Assembly (NCBI GenBank): GCA_963924555.1
Contig: OZ004583.1
Location: forward strand, 4,683,501 to 4,747,500
Length of the DNA stretch: 64,000 nt
Direction: 5' to 3'
DNA from: Crambe crambe
Taxonomy: Eukaryota; Porifera; Demospongiae; Poecilosclerida; Crambeidae
Notes under the pieces: model-generated
The model's input: the letters and a program-made list of their open reading frames with translations, nothing else
Database searches by the model: none
What the model was told of the DNA's origin: nothing
Program-made: the position numbers and the translations under genes
Part shown: in pieces, positions 1-10,519 of the stretch
Numbering within the stretch: the first letter of the stretch is position 1
How the letters are laid out: every line of letters begins with the position of its first letter

Positions 1-600
1 CTTTATGTTGAAACCAAGCACACTCATTTGTGTCATTCTTTACTTTAAGGAGAAAAGTGTGATGTTGGCAGAGGCTTTGCTAGAGAAAGGAATCGATGCA
101 GACATGAATGAAATACTGCCCAAAATTGTAGGTATGTGAAGTGTTATGTCATAGAGTATAGTGATCTTGAATAACCCTGTCATAATTATGACGTCCTTAT
201 TATTGTGGGGGTTGAAGATGTGGGATCGAGTGTAAAGGTGCATGGATGCATGTTTATCAGTCAAGAGTTGTATAATACCTTATAAATTAAGGATGCCTTT
301 TTAGATTGCAATGCTGATAATCACTATGCATGTCTGAGCCTGTCTATATAACTGTCTATATAACTGTCTACATGTTTACATACAAAGTGTCTGATCAATA
401 AACCTGTTAAGTGCTTGCTTAACAATTCTTCTTTCTTATTTATAGCATTGGTTCTACGGATGTCTCCATGCTCTTTGCTCTTGCTGCTGTCAACTGTCAT
501 GATCCCTGACCTTTCAGCTCACTTTGCAAAACTTTTGGTGAATAAAATCAAATTGGATATTATTGTATTGGCTCCTGATACCAAATATTTTTTTTTCAAC
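1..600 (+). pseudogene. FNIP C-terminal-like fragment (3' end)
   Basis: Two exon-like pieces can be read. The first, about 45-130, translates to MLAEALLEKGIDADMNEILP. The second, about 446-515, translates to IGSTDVSMLFALAAVNCHDP and follows a pyrimidine-rich acceptor. Better preserved copies near 21.7, 41.1 and 49.8 kb begin this exon with CLSHVEDCLM, which resembles the CLMHLEDRLQ-type segment I know from the C-terminus of folliculin-interacting proteins (FNIP1/2, partners of folliculin in AMPK/mTORC1 control). Here the exon's 5' part is deleted and an extra C near position 505 shifts the frame, so this is a relic. The FNIP assignment rests on remembered family similarity. Confidence 0.5.
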
Positions 601-689
601 AAACCATTGTACAAAGAGAAACTAATGGATGAACAAGACAAGATTATTATAAATGTTCTAACATGGAAACAGGATTTAGGGGGAAAGGT

Positions 690-1255
690 CAGTGTTTCAA
701 TCAAATATACTTGCTTTCAATCTTTGAGGCTATACGAGGAAAGTCCACGGTGGGTGCCCTCAGGGCCTTCACCAGTGCCTTCCATGATGGGGTCACTGAT
801 TTGAGCCATTTTGAAAGTACTTCTCGAAAACGGTCCTCCACTTCCTGATAGTTAATTCTGATTGCATCGAGAGATGATTCGTCTAAGCCGAAATCCAGAC
901 CAAGGTTATACCACTTGCATTTGGCATCTCACAATGCACCTTGCACTGTCCTCAAGTCCAGTGGTGCTGCATGCAAGAGAATAATTGACATGAGATGTGA
1001 ATAGACAGACATACCATTAATAAGAAGAGGATCTTCTTGTTCACACCACGGCAGCTGAGGTATCCTACTTCATTGGGATTTTGACTGCAGGTCCAGATAC
1101 TATCTCCAAACGTGGCAACATGAGGGTTACTCCCATCACAATCACACGGACAGAGCAGTGCTTTCGATGGGATGGAGTTGTAGCCAAGGACCAGTGCTGC
1201 TTTCCTCAGACCTGCAAATATAGCTTGGGAGACAAAGGTAGACATCTTGCTGCGC
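690..1255 (-). pseudogene. Remnant of ROC-COR/Death gene 3' end (partial copy 1)
   Basis: The reverse strand carries the last part of the COR region (SKALLCPCDCDGSNPHVATF near 1080-1180), the short intron and the start of the final Death exon, as in the full copies at 3.6-5.3 and 24.6-27.0 kb. Homology stops abruptly at about 1256, inside the codons for the conserved AEKVRSKM segment, where an unrelated ~150-bp tandem repeat begins. The remnants at 16.4 and 22.9 kb stop at the same point, so they come from one truncated ancestor. No long intact frame remains. Confidence 0.75.
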
Positions 1256-1261
1256 ACTTCC

Positions 1262-1680
1262 TAGGAATAGAGATATAGATCATCCAGTGCAGATATAGTT
1301 TGTACTAGCATAGAGGATACTGGTGACCATTGGAACAGAACGCACCTTATCTTTTTGGAGAGTAACGGCTATGGGTCCTCCTCTTCTAGAAAACAATGTT
1401 CCTCAACTAGGAATACAGATATAGATCGTCAAGTGCAGATATAGTTTGTACCAGCACAGAGGATACTGGTGACCATTGGAATAGAACTCACCTTATCTTT
1501 TCAAAGAGTAACAGCCATGGGTCCTTAATAGACTCCTCTTCTAGAAAACAATGTTGCTAAACTAGGAATAGAGATATAGTTTGTACTAGCATAGAGGGTA
1601 CTGGTGATCATTTGAACGGAACGCACCTTATCTTTTTGGAGAGTAACGGCCATGGGTCCTTCTAGAAATCAATGTTGAAT
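1262..1680. repeat. Tandem repeat, ~150-bp unit, about 3 copies
   Basis: Three successive units start near 1262, 1410 and 1563. Each contains AGGAATAGAGATATAG, a GATACTGGTGACCATT stretch and an AGAGTAACGGCCATGGGTCC stretch. The third unit is shortened. The same array occurs at 16366-16800, with a single unit at 22938-23080, always directly next to the truncated ROC-COR remnant. Confidence 0.8.
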
Positions 1681-2998
1681 GGATGGAGGACGGGCCTCAG
1701 TCATTGTTGATCCACTCAAACTCGATTTGCTCCCGAGGGTCAGTGATTGGAGGACTGGTTTAGAAGAAAGATCGCTCTCTTCTTGTCTTGGGACCTGGAT
1801 CTCGTGCCCAGGCTCCTCCTCATGTCACTGGGTGTGCGCTAATTTAAACATCTGAGTATGCGCAATACTCTGAGCAAAGTGCAGTGTGGCAAAACTCTAC
1901 TGTCTTTTTGGACGTCATGGTCGAGGAAGCAATCCATACCCAACGTGGATATCTAGTAGGAACCTCTTTTATGACTGGATGTACACTCATAAGAATTATG
2001 GCTGGATAAAACGACTGGAGAGATGTAAACCATGTGTACAGAATGAGGAAGGGGAGAGGTACAGGTCTAGATACAAGGCTAGCATTCATTGTGTGGGGGT
2101 ATCTTGGGGTACAACCATGTGTAGACCTTTTATGAAGAGGATAATGATTCATGATTCTGTACTTTGAATTTTCTGTACTTTGAACTGTATTGCAGACTTT
2201 GCTATCTCTTATTCACTCTTTATGGAGTCAAGATCTTGTGTTCATTGAGGTCAGATGAAGGAAGTGTGTCCCTCTCATGATGACCCACGTTGGGGTATGC
2301 AACTAGTTGCCAAGAGGTGGGTGGGCATTAATAGGGAATGGGGAAATCAACCTTCAATACCATGATCCAAAGTTTCCATCAATGTCAGTATTGAGGGCTA
2401 AAGAGTGTGCCATAAAAACTCCAGCTAGTGTTATCTTTCAGTGGTCTTTTTGGACTATTATGCTATTCATATTATGCTCATGTGTAAAGTTATTAATGTG
2501 CAATGTCATGTGCACTGATATTATTGACCTTCAACCTCACCATATATAAACCTTTCATGAAGAGCAAATTGCAAAATTAATTCTGTACTTTGAACTTTCT
2601 GTACTTTGAACTGTATTGCAGACTTTGATCTCTTATCCACTCTTTATGGAGTCAAGGTCTTCTTGTGTGCATTGAGGTCAGATGAAGGAAGTGTGCCCAT
2701 CTCATGATGACCCACGTTGCTGGAACAAAGGGATATACAATTTGCCAAGAGGTGGCCGGGTGGGCATTAATAGAGAATAAGAAATAAACTTTCAATACAA
2801 GTTTCCATCAATACCAGTATCAAAGGCAAGGCTAAAGACTGTGCCATGAAAACTCCAGCTAGTGTTATCTTTCAGTGTCTATAGAGGGTCTTTTATTAAT
2901 GATATTGGGTCCTAAAGGCAACCTTATTAATGGGTCAAAGTTGAATACAGTTCTTATTCCTTCTCTCTCCTATGCCCTAGTCTGTCAGGAAGATCAAT
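1681..2998. repeat. Anonymous duplicated spacer module
   Basis: This stretch recurs at 16801-18180, 23081-23640 and in part at 35500-36000 and 46440-47190. It starts with a decayed copy of the low-complexity exon seen at 33.1-33.6 kb (TGATCCACTCAAACTCGATTTGC), followed by GTGTGCGCTAATTTAAACAT and an open stretch of 93 codons at 1886-2167. Two short blocks (2196-2260 and 2610-2670), each with TCTTTATGGAGTCAAG after a possible acceptor, may be decayed exons of the neighbouring Atos-like series. I cannot assign a function. Confidence 0.5.
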
Positions 2999-3430
2999 TC
3001 CGTACTGTGAAACCATAAGATTGTTCATTGCAGAGACCACCGACGAGAGTCCCACCACAATGCTGTAACTCAGCTCCTGTGTTTGTCCCTAGTCTATGTC
3101 TGCTTGGAACTTTTGAGGCAAGTATTTGTTGTTTCAAGTAATGCATGCCTTAGTATACTAGATTTCAATGCAGTGAAGGTGGGGGCATACAATGCAGGAG
3201 TCAGTGTTGAATGGACGCCTTGAGCCATGTGGACAGGTTACGGATGTCTTCATGTTCTTTGCTCTTGCTGCTGTCAACTGTCATGATCCTGACCTTTCAG
3301 CTCGCTTCAATCATAAGCAATGAGGTGGAGCATTGGGAAGCACTTCATTTGATCAACTATCAAAACTTTTGGCGAATAATTGTATTGGCTCCTGATACCA
3401 AATATTATTTAAAAATAAATTTTTTTTAAC
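2999..3430 (+). pseudogene. Atos-like exons fused by deletion to FNIP-like last exon
   Basis: An exon ending near 3118 reads ...SLCLLGTFE and is followed by GCAAGT, a typical GC-type donor. The next exon, after TGCAG near 3199, reads ESVLNGRLEPCGQ. Together these resemble the segment that opens the conserved C-terminal region of Atos/FAM214 proteins. At about 3238 the sequence jumps into the FNIP-like last exon (DVFMFFALAAVNCHDPDLSA). In the copies near 20 and 48 kb these two pieces are more than 1.5 kb apart, so a deletion joined them here. No continuous frame crosses the junction. Confidence 0.55.
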
Positions 3431-3566
3431 AAACCATTGTACAAAGAGAAACTAAAATTAATGATATAATGGATGAACTTTACAAGGAACGCAAGACTTA
3501 TAAACGTTTAAAAAATAGTGAGTTATAATTGCTAAAATGGAAACAGGGTTTATGGGAAAAGGTCTA

Positions 3567-3839
3567 TCAAATATACTTGCTTTCAATCTTGGAAGCTATA
3601 TGAGGAAAGTCCACAGTGGGTGCCCTCAGGGCCTTCACCAGTGCCTTCCATGATGGGGTCACTAAATCAAGCCATTGAGAAAGAACTTCTCGAAAACAGT
3701 CCTTAACTTGTTCACGATAGCTAATTTTGATTGCATCAAGAGTTGATTTGTCTAAGCCAAGTTCCAGACCAAGGTTATATATACCACTCGCATTTGGCAT
3801 CCCACAATGCACCTTGCACTGTCCTCAAGTCCAGTGGTG
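3567..3839 (-). pseudogene. Copy A last exon: C-terminal Death domain, frameshifted
   Basis: The exon starts after a 63-nt intron (3840-3902, GTATGT...TGCATGCAG). It codes for a Death-fold sequence with the motif WLDLVTPSWKALVKAL and ends KIESKYI. Compared with copy B (KCKWYNLGLEL), copy A has TATATATACC where B has TATACC. The spliced frame therefore reads ...CEWYI-stop, and the Death domain sits in another frame. Copy A would lose about 70 C-terminal residues. The Death domain itself is otherwise open, so the lesion is probably recent. Confidence 0.8.
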
Positions 3840-3902
3840 CTGCATGCAAGAGAATAATTGACATGAAATAGTAATGTACATTGTATGCATAAACAGACAT
3901 AC

Positions 3903-6065
3903 CATTTGTAGGAAGAGGATCTTCTTGTTCATACCACAGCAGCTGTCTTGAAGTGAGATCTCCAAATTCAATGGGATTTCGACTGCAGGTCCAGATTCCA
4001 TCTCCAAACGTGGCAACATGAGGGTCACTCCCATCACGATCACATGAACAGAGAAGTGCTTTCGATGGGATGGAGTTGTTGTAGCCAAGGACCAGTGTTG
4101 CTTTCCTCAGACCTGCAAATATGGCTCGGGAGATAAAGGAAGACATCTTGCTGCGCACTTTCTCAGCGGTGTGCACATGTACTTCAAAATGCGTGAATGT
4201 ATCTATGAGTGTGACGGAGCCAGGGTAGCCAGGAACAGAAAACATGGTGCAGTTACGGCTGAGGCAAGCTGGAGTGTTGGAGTGAGGGAGAAGAACAATT
4301 TTCCAAGGACAAGGAAACTGGTTGTCGTGGGAGACCAAGAAGCAGGTGAGACTGCAGTAGGTGCCGAGACGAGGCCCCCCGAGAGGGAAGGACAGAGCAA
4401 GGGGAGCTAAAGTGGAATCATTGGACACGCGATACTCACGAACCTTCTCCTTTTCCAGGACAGGAAGAAGGGCAGGCATGATGTACTCTGAAGCACTAAA
4501 GTCAGCTATAATAAGCAACTCTTTGAACAGCTTCACCAGATCTACTGGAGCAAAGATTTCAGGAACGTAATGCTTGCTAAATTCTTCCCTTTGGAGAAGC
4601 TCTAAGCTAATGATGCCGTGCTCTTTGAATTTCTGCCATCTTCCAGTTAATCCTATAGCCTTACCACCGATATTTTCCCTCAAGCAGAAAATCTTCTCCA
4701 CCAACTCGGTCACCTTGTCCAAGAGGACCTGAGGGTTGGTGAATACAACACCCTCCAGAATCTCGGGGAAATAGAAGACTGCTGAAATCTCGTCTAGAAA
4801 CTGGAGAGCCGCATCGAGAGAGTGCTCATCGAAGTAGAGATCTTTTGATGCTCTAAGGCACTCTTCTTTGCTCAGTACACCTCTATCTAGAGAAAGGCTC
4901 ACTTCTTCTAGGAGTATTTCCAAAGAGAAATACTGGAGAGGCACATCTATAGAGACAGGCTTACACTCGTCTAGGACTAAACCTTGGACATTCTTTGCGA
5001 TGCTTTTGTCAAATTCTGCAGGATCTTTAGCATTGACTGGAAAGATCAACTCACTATCTGGTGGCAGTTGGTAATAGATGACTTCGTCTTGGAATGCTGG
5101 AAGAAGTATATCTGCTAACTTCTTATTCTTCTCCTTTCGCGTTTCACTTGTGCACTTATGTTCTTCGTCCCTGTGGGTCCCCACGATCATGATTCTGGAG
5201 CACTCACCTCCACTCTTGCTGTCAGATCTGTGAGTATGCATGGTGCGGAGACAATGTTTCAACAGCTGCTCATTAGACTGGGCCGATCGGTAAGGGGTCC
5301 CCACACGCTTCCCATTACCATCGAACTACTCCACAATGGGTTTGGTGGCGAGCTCTTCCGACAACTTGAAGACGAAAATATACAACGACATTCGACGAAG
5401 AAATATGGGCAGCACCTCGTGGAACTGTGGTTGCCCTCCAGAGTCAATCAGGTAGAGCTTACGGAAGGTAGATAGGGGTTTGTCTGACTCCAAGCACTCG
5501 TCCATTAGCTTTATTAGTTGGTCATGTGTGGTAACGGATGGCAGTGAACTCTTTCTCTTTGGCTTTGGTTTTCTAGCGGCTGTTGGACTGGAGAGAGACA
5601 CTGGATGTACTCGAAGATTTCGATCATGTGTTGAAGATCTGTCTTCTGCGGTGTGAGCTTCTCTACGTTTAGGATCGATACCACCTTCCATTCCAGTAGA
5701 CATTTCACCACCAGAGTCAGAATCCTCACCAGAATCAGAACTCTCGGCAGAATCAGAACCCTCGGGGGACTGGGTAGCATCAGGAGGAGAGTGAGTAGCT
5801 ATGGCTCTGGATAATATTCGTCTTCTTTCCTCTGGAGGAAGTTTCTTCCACTCCTTGCTGGTGACACCAACATGGAACATAGTGATTGGACGAGCTGCCA
5901 GAGGTGTACTCGTTCTGACTCCTCTCGGAGGGTTGCCGACAAACAGATCCATGGAGCTGGACTTGCCTGTCCCTGGAGCTCCATAGAGGAGGATTTTATT
6001 GATCTGAGCTCTGATGGATCCTTCCCTCATTGCCTCGTTGTACAATCTACGTGACTCAGACGAAC
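3903..6065 (-). pseudogene. Copy A ROC-COR exon with internal stop
   Basis: This long exon has an acceptor at TTGTAG|GTTCG and a donor at AATG|GTATGT. It codes for a ROC GTPase (P-loop GAPGTGKSS, G3 DSGGQPQ, G4 THRDE) and then COR. Between P-loop and G3 lies a Ser/Asp/Glu-rich insertion followed by a basic KPKPKRKSS patch; in A this insertion is 13 codons longer than in B and C (extra SGED-like and DPKRR-like residues). A TAG at 5326-5328 (…KPIVE-stop-FDG) interrupts the frame soon after G3. The frame is open again from there to the donor, so a single substitution explains the break. Confidence 0.85.
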
Positions 6066-6641
6066 CTACAATCAAAAATATTACTACATGATTGTAGCCA
6101 GGTATTTCACCTACAGAGGTATGAATATTAAGAGGGGGGATTTAATTAAGAAGGGGGCGTGCTGTATGGTATGCAGGAGACATGTATTCGAGGGGGAGGT
6201 AGCAGATCAATTGGATCAAGGAGTGTCCCACACCCCTTACTCTTGAGGTATATCAAATTGACTGTAGAGTGGACTTGAAAAATCATCCCATATCAGAAGT
6301 CCTGGATGATTAACTCTATGAGATGGGAGGACATGCACTGAATCTGATAATATAATGAACAAAATAAACCAATAAACCAACAAACAAACAATGGGGGTGG
6401 GATGGTCCATGTTGGGGGGTGGGGCTAATACTCATCTAAGTTAATACTCTTACAGACCTTCAATCTATTTCCCCATTGAACCTAATGCCCCTCCCCATAC
6501 AATCAATGTACACTCCCAACTAGTCTCTCTGTGATTATCACTGTTGGAACCACTGCAGGTCAGGATAGTGAGAGAGAGGAGATGAGGCTCATATGTAATG
6601 ATGCTACAGTTCCAGAAACCATCACAGACCACAAGACTCAC

Positions 6642-6905
6642 CTTTAAGGTAGCGACTCTTCAACACTTCCAGCACTCCATGCTCCATCCACTTATATAGA
6701 GCATGAGCCACATGTCTCCATGATGGACATGGGTGATTGTTCAGGTACCACTCCCCCAAAGCCTTCATACGTTCTGACCGACTGGAGTGTTGAGATTCAA
6801 TACTGTCACACACTGAGTAGGGGATGTCGAGACTAGCACCCACATAATACCGATACCCCACATCTTGTAGTAGCTGAGTGAGATTAGTGAGGGTGAGGGA
6901 GGGGT
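6642..6905 (-). CDS. Copy A Death domain exon 3
   Basis: Phase 1-1 exon between CCCACAG acceptor and AAAG|GTGAGT donor. It codes for about 88 residues with Death-fold hallmarks: SLTLTNLTQLLQDVGYRY at the start, YLNNHPCPSWRHVAHAL in the helix 4-5 region, and VLEVLKSRYLKG at the end. It joins in frame to the ROC-COR exon. The middle segment (YYVGASLDIPYSV in A; YLVGLSLNIPRLEL in B; NYLGRSLDIPYLV in C) is the most variable between copies. Confidence 0.75.
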
Positions 6906-7581
6906 CTGTGGGAGGGAACATAAAGAATAAAACATGAGCCAAACAACAAAAATAAGTCCCTTCAACAACAAATAAAAATAGTATGAGCTCATGCAGTGTG
7001 CATTACTTCAGTCAACTAGAGTTGATGCTCTAACGACAACATCAAGTGTCATCAAGTGTATGCATTCACTTCCACAATATTTATAGTGGGAATAGCTCTA
7101 ACATATCAGATTTTATATCATTAATTAATGCCCTCCATATGCTAGCCCCTCCCCCTGCTGACTGATAGTCACACCAATCCACTTCCACTGGCCATGCATG
7201 CTTAATGTAGTCTAAACTGTATTGTTGGACCAATCAAGTTTCCTGCTTATGCCATGACAAGGCATATGTAGCAATAGCACCAAAGCACTTTTAAAGCACA
7301 AGTCATTATACAGAAATCTCAAATAACCTTAAACCAGAAATTGCTACTCTAATGAGTTGGAGGGGGTCCAGGTACAATCTTGCCCCCTTGAACAATAGCT
7401 ACACACAGAGCTATTATGAAAACATTCAGTGTCAACACTCAAATTTTGTGTCCCTTGACAATTTCTGTCAATGAAGACCTGAGAGTCCTTAATAGGAGGA
7501 TCCACTGTAGACCAATCACATGACTACAGTCTTCCTTCCCTCACTTAGTATGTCATTATGTGTCATCTACCACACACCTAC

Positions 7582-7887
7582 CTTTATCAGCTTTAACCTT
7601 CCCCTTCACTTTCTCAAGAGCTCTGTTTTCTTCGAACAGGAGAAGTCTCCCAGCCAGGTGATTCCAACTAGCTTGTGGATGGGTACCGAGGTAATAGTGC
7701 ACCAGTTCACCACGGTAGGTGTCCTCTTCAACACATCGGTACCTCATCTCCTCCCACTTAGGGAATGGTATATCAAGTACAGCCTCCAAGTGATCATAAC
7801 CACAACCATCAAAATAGTAAAGGTCAGTCTCTGCATTCTCCACAGTGTCCAGAGCAGCTAACAAACTGTGAGAGGTGAGGCTGTGGT
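7582..7887 (-). CDS. Copy A Death domain exon 2
   Basis: Phase 1-1 exon bounded by a CCCCCAG acceptor and AAAG|GTAGGT donor. About 102 residues: SLTSHSLLAALDTVENAET, then a variable tyrosine-rich segment (YYFDGCGYDHLEAV), then THPQASWNHLAGRLL, ending KVKADKG. The SW motif followed by LA and hydrophobic residues is the usual Death-domain signature. The tandem neighbours upstream and downstream have the same fold. Confidence 0.72.
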
Positions 7888-8313
7888 CTGGGGGGACACA
7901 AACACTTCTATTACCCCAGATAAGATACACCCACACAATTCACAGTATTAGTCAAGCACCACGGAGGGTTTTTAATAGAGGGCGGGGCACTGGACAAAAA
8001 CAATCAATGTAGGAGGGGAGGGCGAGGAGTTTATGCTGTTGCTATGCAGCCAACATAACTATTAGGCTGCTCAGTGATATTGGGAGGGGGAGAGTCAACT
8101 CATACTTATTTCTACATTGCTAAATGCTTGATCCCCTCATTTCCATACATGGAAAGCAGTGTCTGTGAAATAGAACCTCCTTTGTCCTTTCAGTGATTAT
8201 TGTCACTATACACTGTTAGTAGTTAATAATTCAATTCAAGGTTTTGGCTTTCTTGCTGTATGTGCAGTGCATTGGGCAACAATAATCTGATCTGAGCAAT
8301 GACACTCACTCAC

Positions 8314-8604
8314 CTGTTTGTTTCTCTGCATACTTCTGTATCCTGTCTGCTACATCACGCCACTTGTCACTGTCACCTATCAACCTATGATAATTGTCAA
8401 GTATATGTATAAGACTCCTCCAGGAGGCAAATGGGCCCCTCAGGATCCAGTATCGGACGACAGCTGCCAGTCTTTGTCTATCTGTGGAGTTTTCGGATGC
8501 AATGGCATCAAGTTTGGAGTTAGGGACATGCAGATTGTCACCAATGTCCCTCCAATGATGTGTCTCCAGGACTGCCAGTACATTCTCCACACTGAAGGGA
8601 GGAG
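8314..8604 (-). CDS. Copy A Death domain exon 1
   Basis: Phase 1-1 exon with TTTCCAG acceptor and ACAG|GTGAGT donor. About 97 residues: PPFSVENVLAVLETHHWRDI, LHVPNSKLDAIASENS, then RYWILRGPFASWRSLIHIL and a C-terminal WRDVADRIQKYAEKQTG. The pattern (I-G-x-L, SKLDAI, W-L, SW-LI-L, VA-I) fits a Death domain well. Copy B has an acidic YDDEDDDDDK insert near the end of this exon that A and C lack. Confidence 0.78.
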
Positions 8605-10099
8605 CTGGAAATAAAACATTATCACACACCTATACTATGACACACTAATTAAGATAACACCAGGGACATACCCACATATATAGTTATCATGTATGATAGC
8701 TTACGTTTTCCCCTAGAACACAAGATGTTATCTACCTACACACACTGACAGGGATGGAAACATAATATGTATATACATATGTTCATGTTCATGTTTGGTA
8801 GTTGCCATTAAACAGTCATGCTTGCCCCTTAGAGCAGCAAAGTCTCTCCCAGTAGTACTTAACTATCCCATAGCTTATGTATCATTGATGACCAATTAAG
8901 ACACCTACCCATCACAATCACTAAGGACCACGTGTGTCTCTGACAACTAATCAAGACATCATCACCAGGGACATACCCATTAATAAACATTTACCACACT
9001 TTATGATAGATATTTGATAGACCCCTTACAGTAGGTGTGGCATAGGCGGGGCTTATCACAGGAAGCAACCATGATGGTAGACATCTGAGCCACATAACTA
9101 CAGGGTTGTAGCCAGAAGTTCATAATAGGGTGAGGCAGTTAGATTTTCTCAACATAATTATGGTTGTGGTAGCTACACAGGACTATTTAGGTAACAGAGT
9201 AAGTGTCTACTGTACTCAGGGCTGGATCTAGGGGTGGGGGTGGGGCTGAGTGGATTATAAATCCTCCCCAAGCTAAAATGGTGCACATTTGACCACGCCT
9301 ACTTACTTAGCCATGTCTATTTATTCTTTGACAACTTGTTTCTGCTCTAAAGTAGCATAATTAGAGGAACATGTATGGACTAACTTAACTAGGAGCTAAT
9401 GTGGTTACTACAGCCTTAGCAATCATCTAAGGCTACGGTCAAAGAAAGAAACAGTCTATGTATACATGACACATCCATTTTGGCTTGCACTTTCAAGGTC
9501 ACACATTAGATAACTCAGTGCATACTAACTGTCACTTCAGAGTTTGAGTCTAATGGCTACAACACAATTTTTGGTGTGCTTGATCCCTTTACCTACACTC
9601 ATGCTGTCACATGACTGACCACATTGCACACAAAGTGTGTCACTTTGGGGGATCTGGGGGGAAATGGATTTTGGATTCAATTTATGATGGGGCAATATAT
9701 ATAGCAAATATTTGCTTCTACCATGGCCGGGTATTAGAATCAAGAACTCCTGTATAGTGACAGTCGAGGGTAGAAATTCACATTTTAGTCAAAGTTTATT
9801 TTTATCATGACTGATGCTTTACAATGAAATTTTCTGAACTTTTTTTTTCAAAAGTAGAAAGCGTGAATACTGTTTGATTTCTACCCTCGACTGTCACATA
9901 ATATGGAATGCACATGCCAATTTAATAGATCATTCAAAATAAAATACTTTATACCTCCTACTCATTTGGTGATCTGCTCAATATCTGCAAACACATACAC
10001 AATAACATTGCTACTAAGCACTCTTAGTGTGCGCTGAGGGTTAGCACTTCAGTACTTTTCATTCTTTTAGCTGTATATTAGAATTTTTAAAAAGCTCAC
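8605..10099 (-). other. Long intron of copy A
   Basis: The ~1.5 kb between Death exon 1 and the basic linker exon shows no open frame with coding character. It contains a MITE at 9757-9897. The same intron is present in C (58172-59602) with small indels, and its 3' two-thirds are present in B up to about 30712, where B homology ends. Confidence 0.6.
9757..9897. mobile_element. 141-bp MITE, TIR GTGACAGTCGAGGGTAGAAAT
   Basis: The left end GTGACAGTCGAGGGTAGAAAT is matched in inverted form at the right end by ATTTCTACCCTCGACTGTCAC. The flanks are TA-rich, consistent with a TA target duplication of the Tc1/mariner type. There is no ORF. Orthologous copies sit at the same intronic place in B (30567-30707) and C (59279-59409). 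Confidence 0.8.
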
Positions 10100-10202
10100 C
10101 TTTTGGTTTTCGGACTCTTTTTTTCTTGTGAGAAAGTTCACTATGATCTGCTTCATCATCTGGTTTGCTGATACTCTTTCTCTCAGTGGAAGTAGTGATA
10201 GT
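10100..10202 (-). CDS. Copy A basic linker exon (KKKRVRK)
   Basis: A 103-nt exon, phase 0 in and phase 1 out, with CTATGCACAG acceptor and AAAG|GTGAGC donor. It codes for a polar linker (TITTSTERKSISKPDDEADH) followed by SHKKKRVRKPKG. KKKRVRKPK is a strong monopartite nuclear-localisation-like cluster. Its phases fit the neighbours exactly: the preceding exon ends in phase 0 and Death exon 1 starts in phase 1. Copy C keeps the exon at 59603-59705 with one clear change (ADHSEL to ADPGEL). Confidence 0.6.
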
Positions 10203-10519
10203 CTGTGCATAGGGAAGGGGAGGAAAGCAAATGCAGTGAATGGCAGGAAAGATCGACTAAGAGTGAAATGGTTAAAGGTGGCTATAACACACATGGACTC
10301 CAGGTCCAGTAGGAAGTATAGTTTGGTAAAAGCTGATAGTGTGCACTTACATAGATCTTTACATAATTATGCTTGCTTGGCAGAGATATTTAGTAGTTGC
10401 TCATTAGCACATAAATAATGAGTTAACTCTTTATCAAAATCAATATCAGCAAAAAAATGCCACAAGGACCGAGACTGAAAGAATGATTGGAGCCACAAAG
10501 TGAGATAAGGAAAACTTAC

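Noticed and set aside
415-804. 129-codon plus-strand frame
   Set aside because: It runs through the FNIP exon in a frame different from the conserved one and then through the antisense of the Death exon. A chance frame.
1262-1680. CRISPR-like or regular satellite array
   Set aside because: Only about three units of ~150 bp with indels and no unique spacers. It is an ordinary tandem repeat in animal DNA.
1844-2152. Antisense 102-codon frame as a gene
   Set aside because: It overlaps the plus-strand open stretch, has no splice or start context, and lies in a repeated module full of indels.
4171-4410. Plus-strand frames opposite the ROC-COR exon (also at 25042, 53685 and 54028)
   Set aside because: Shadows of the minus-strand coding exon, present wherever that exon is present.
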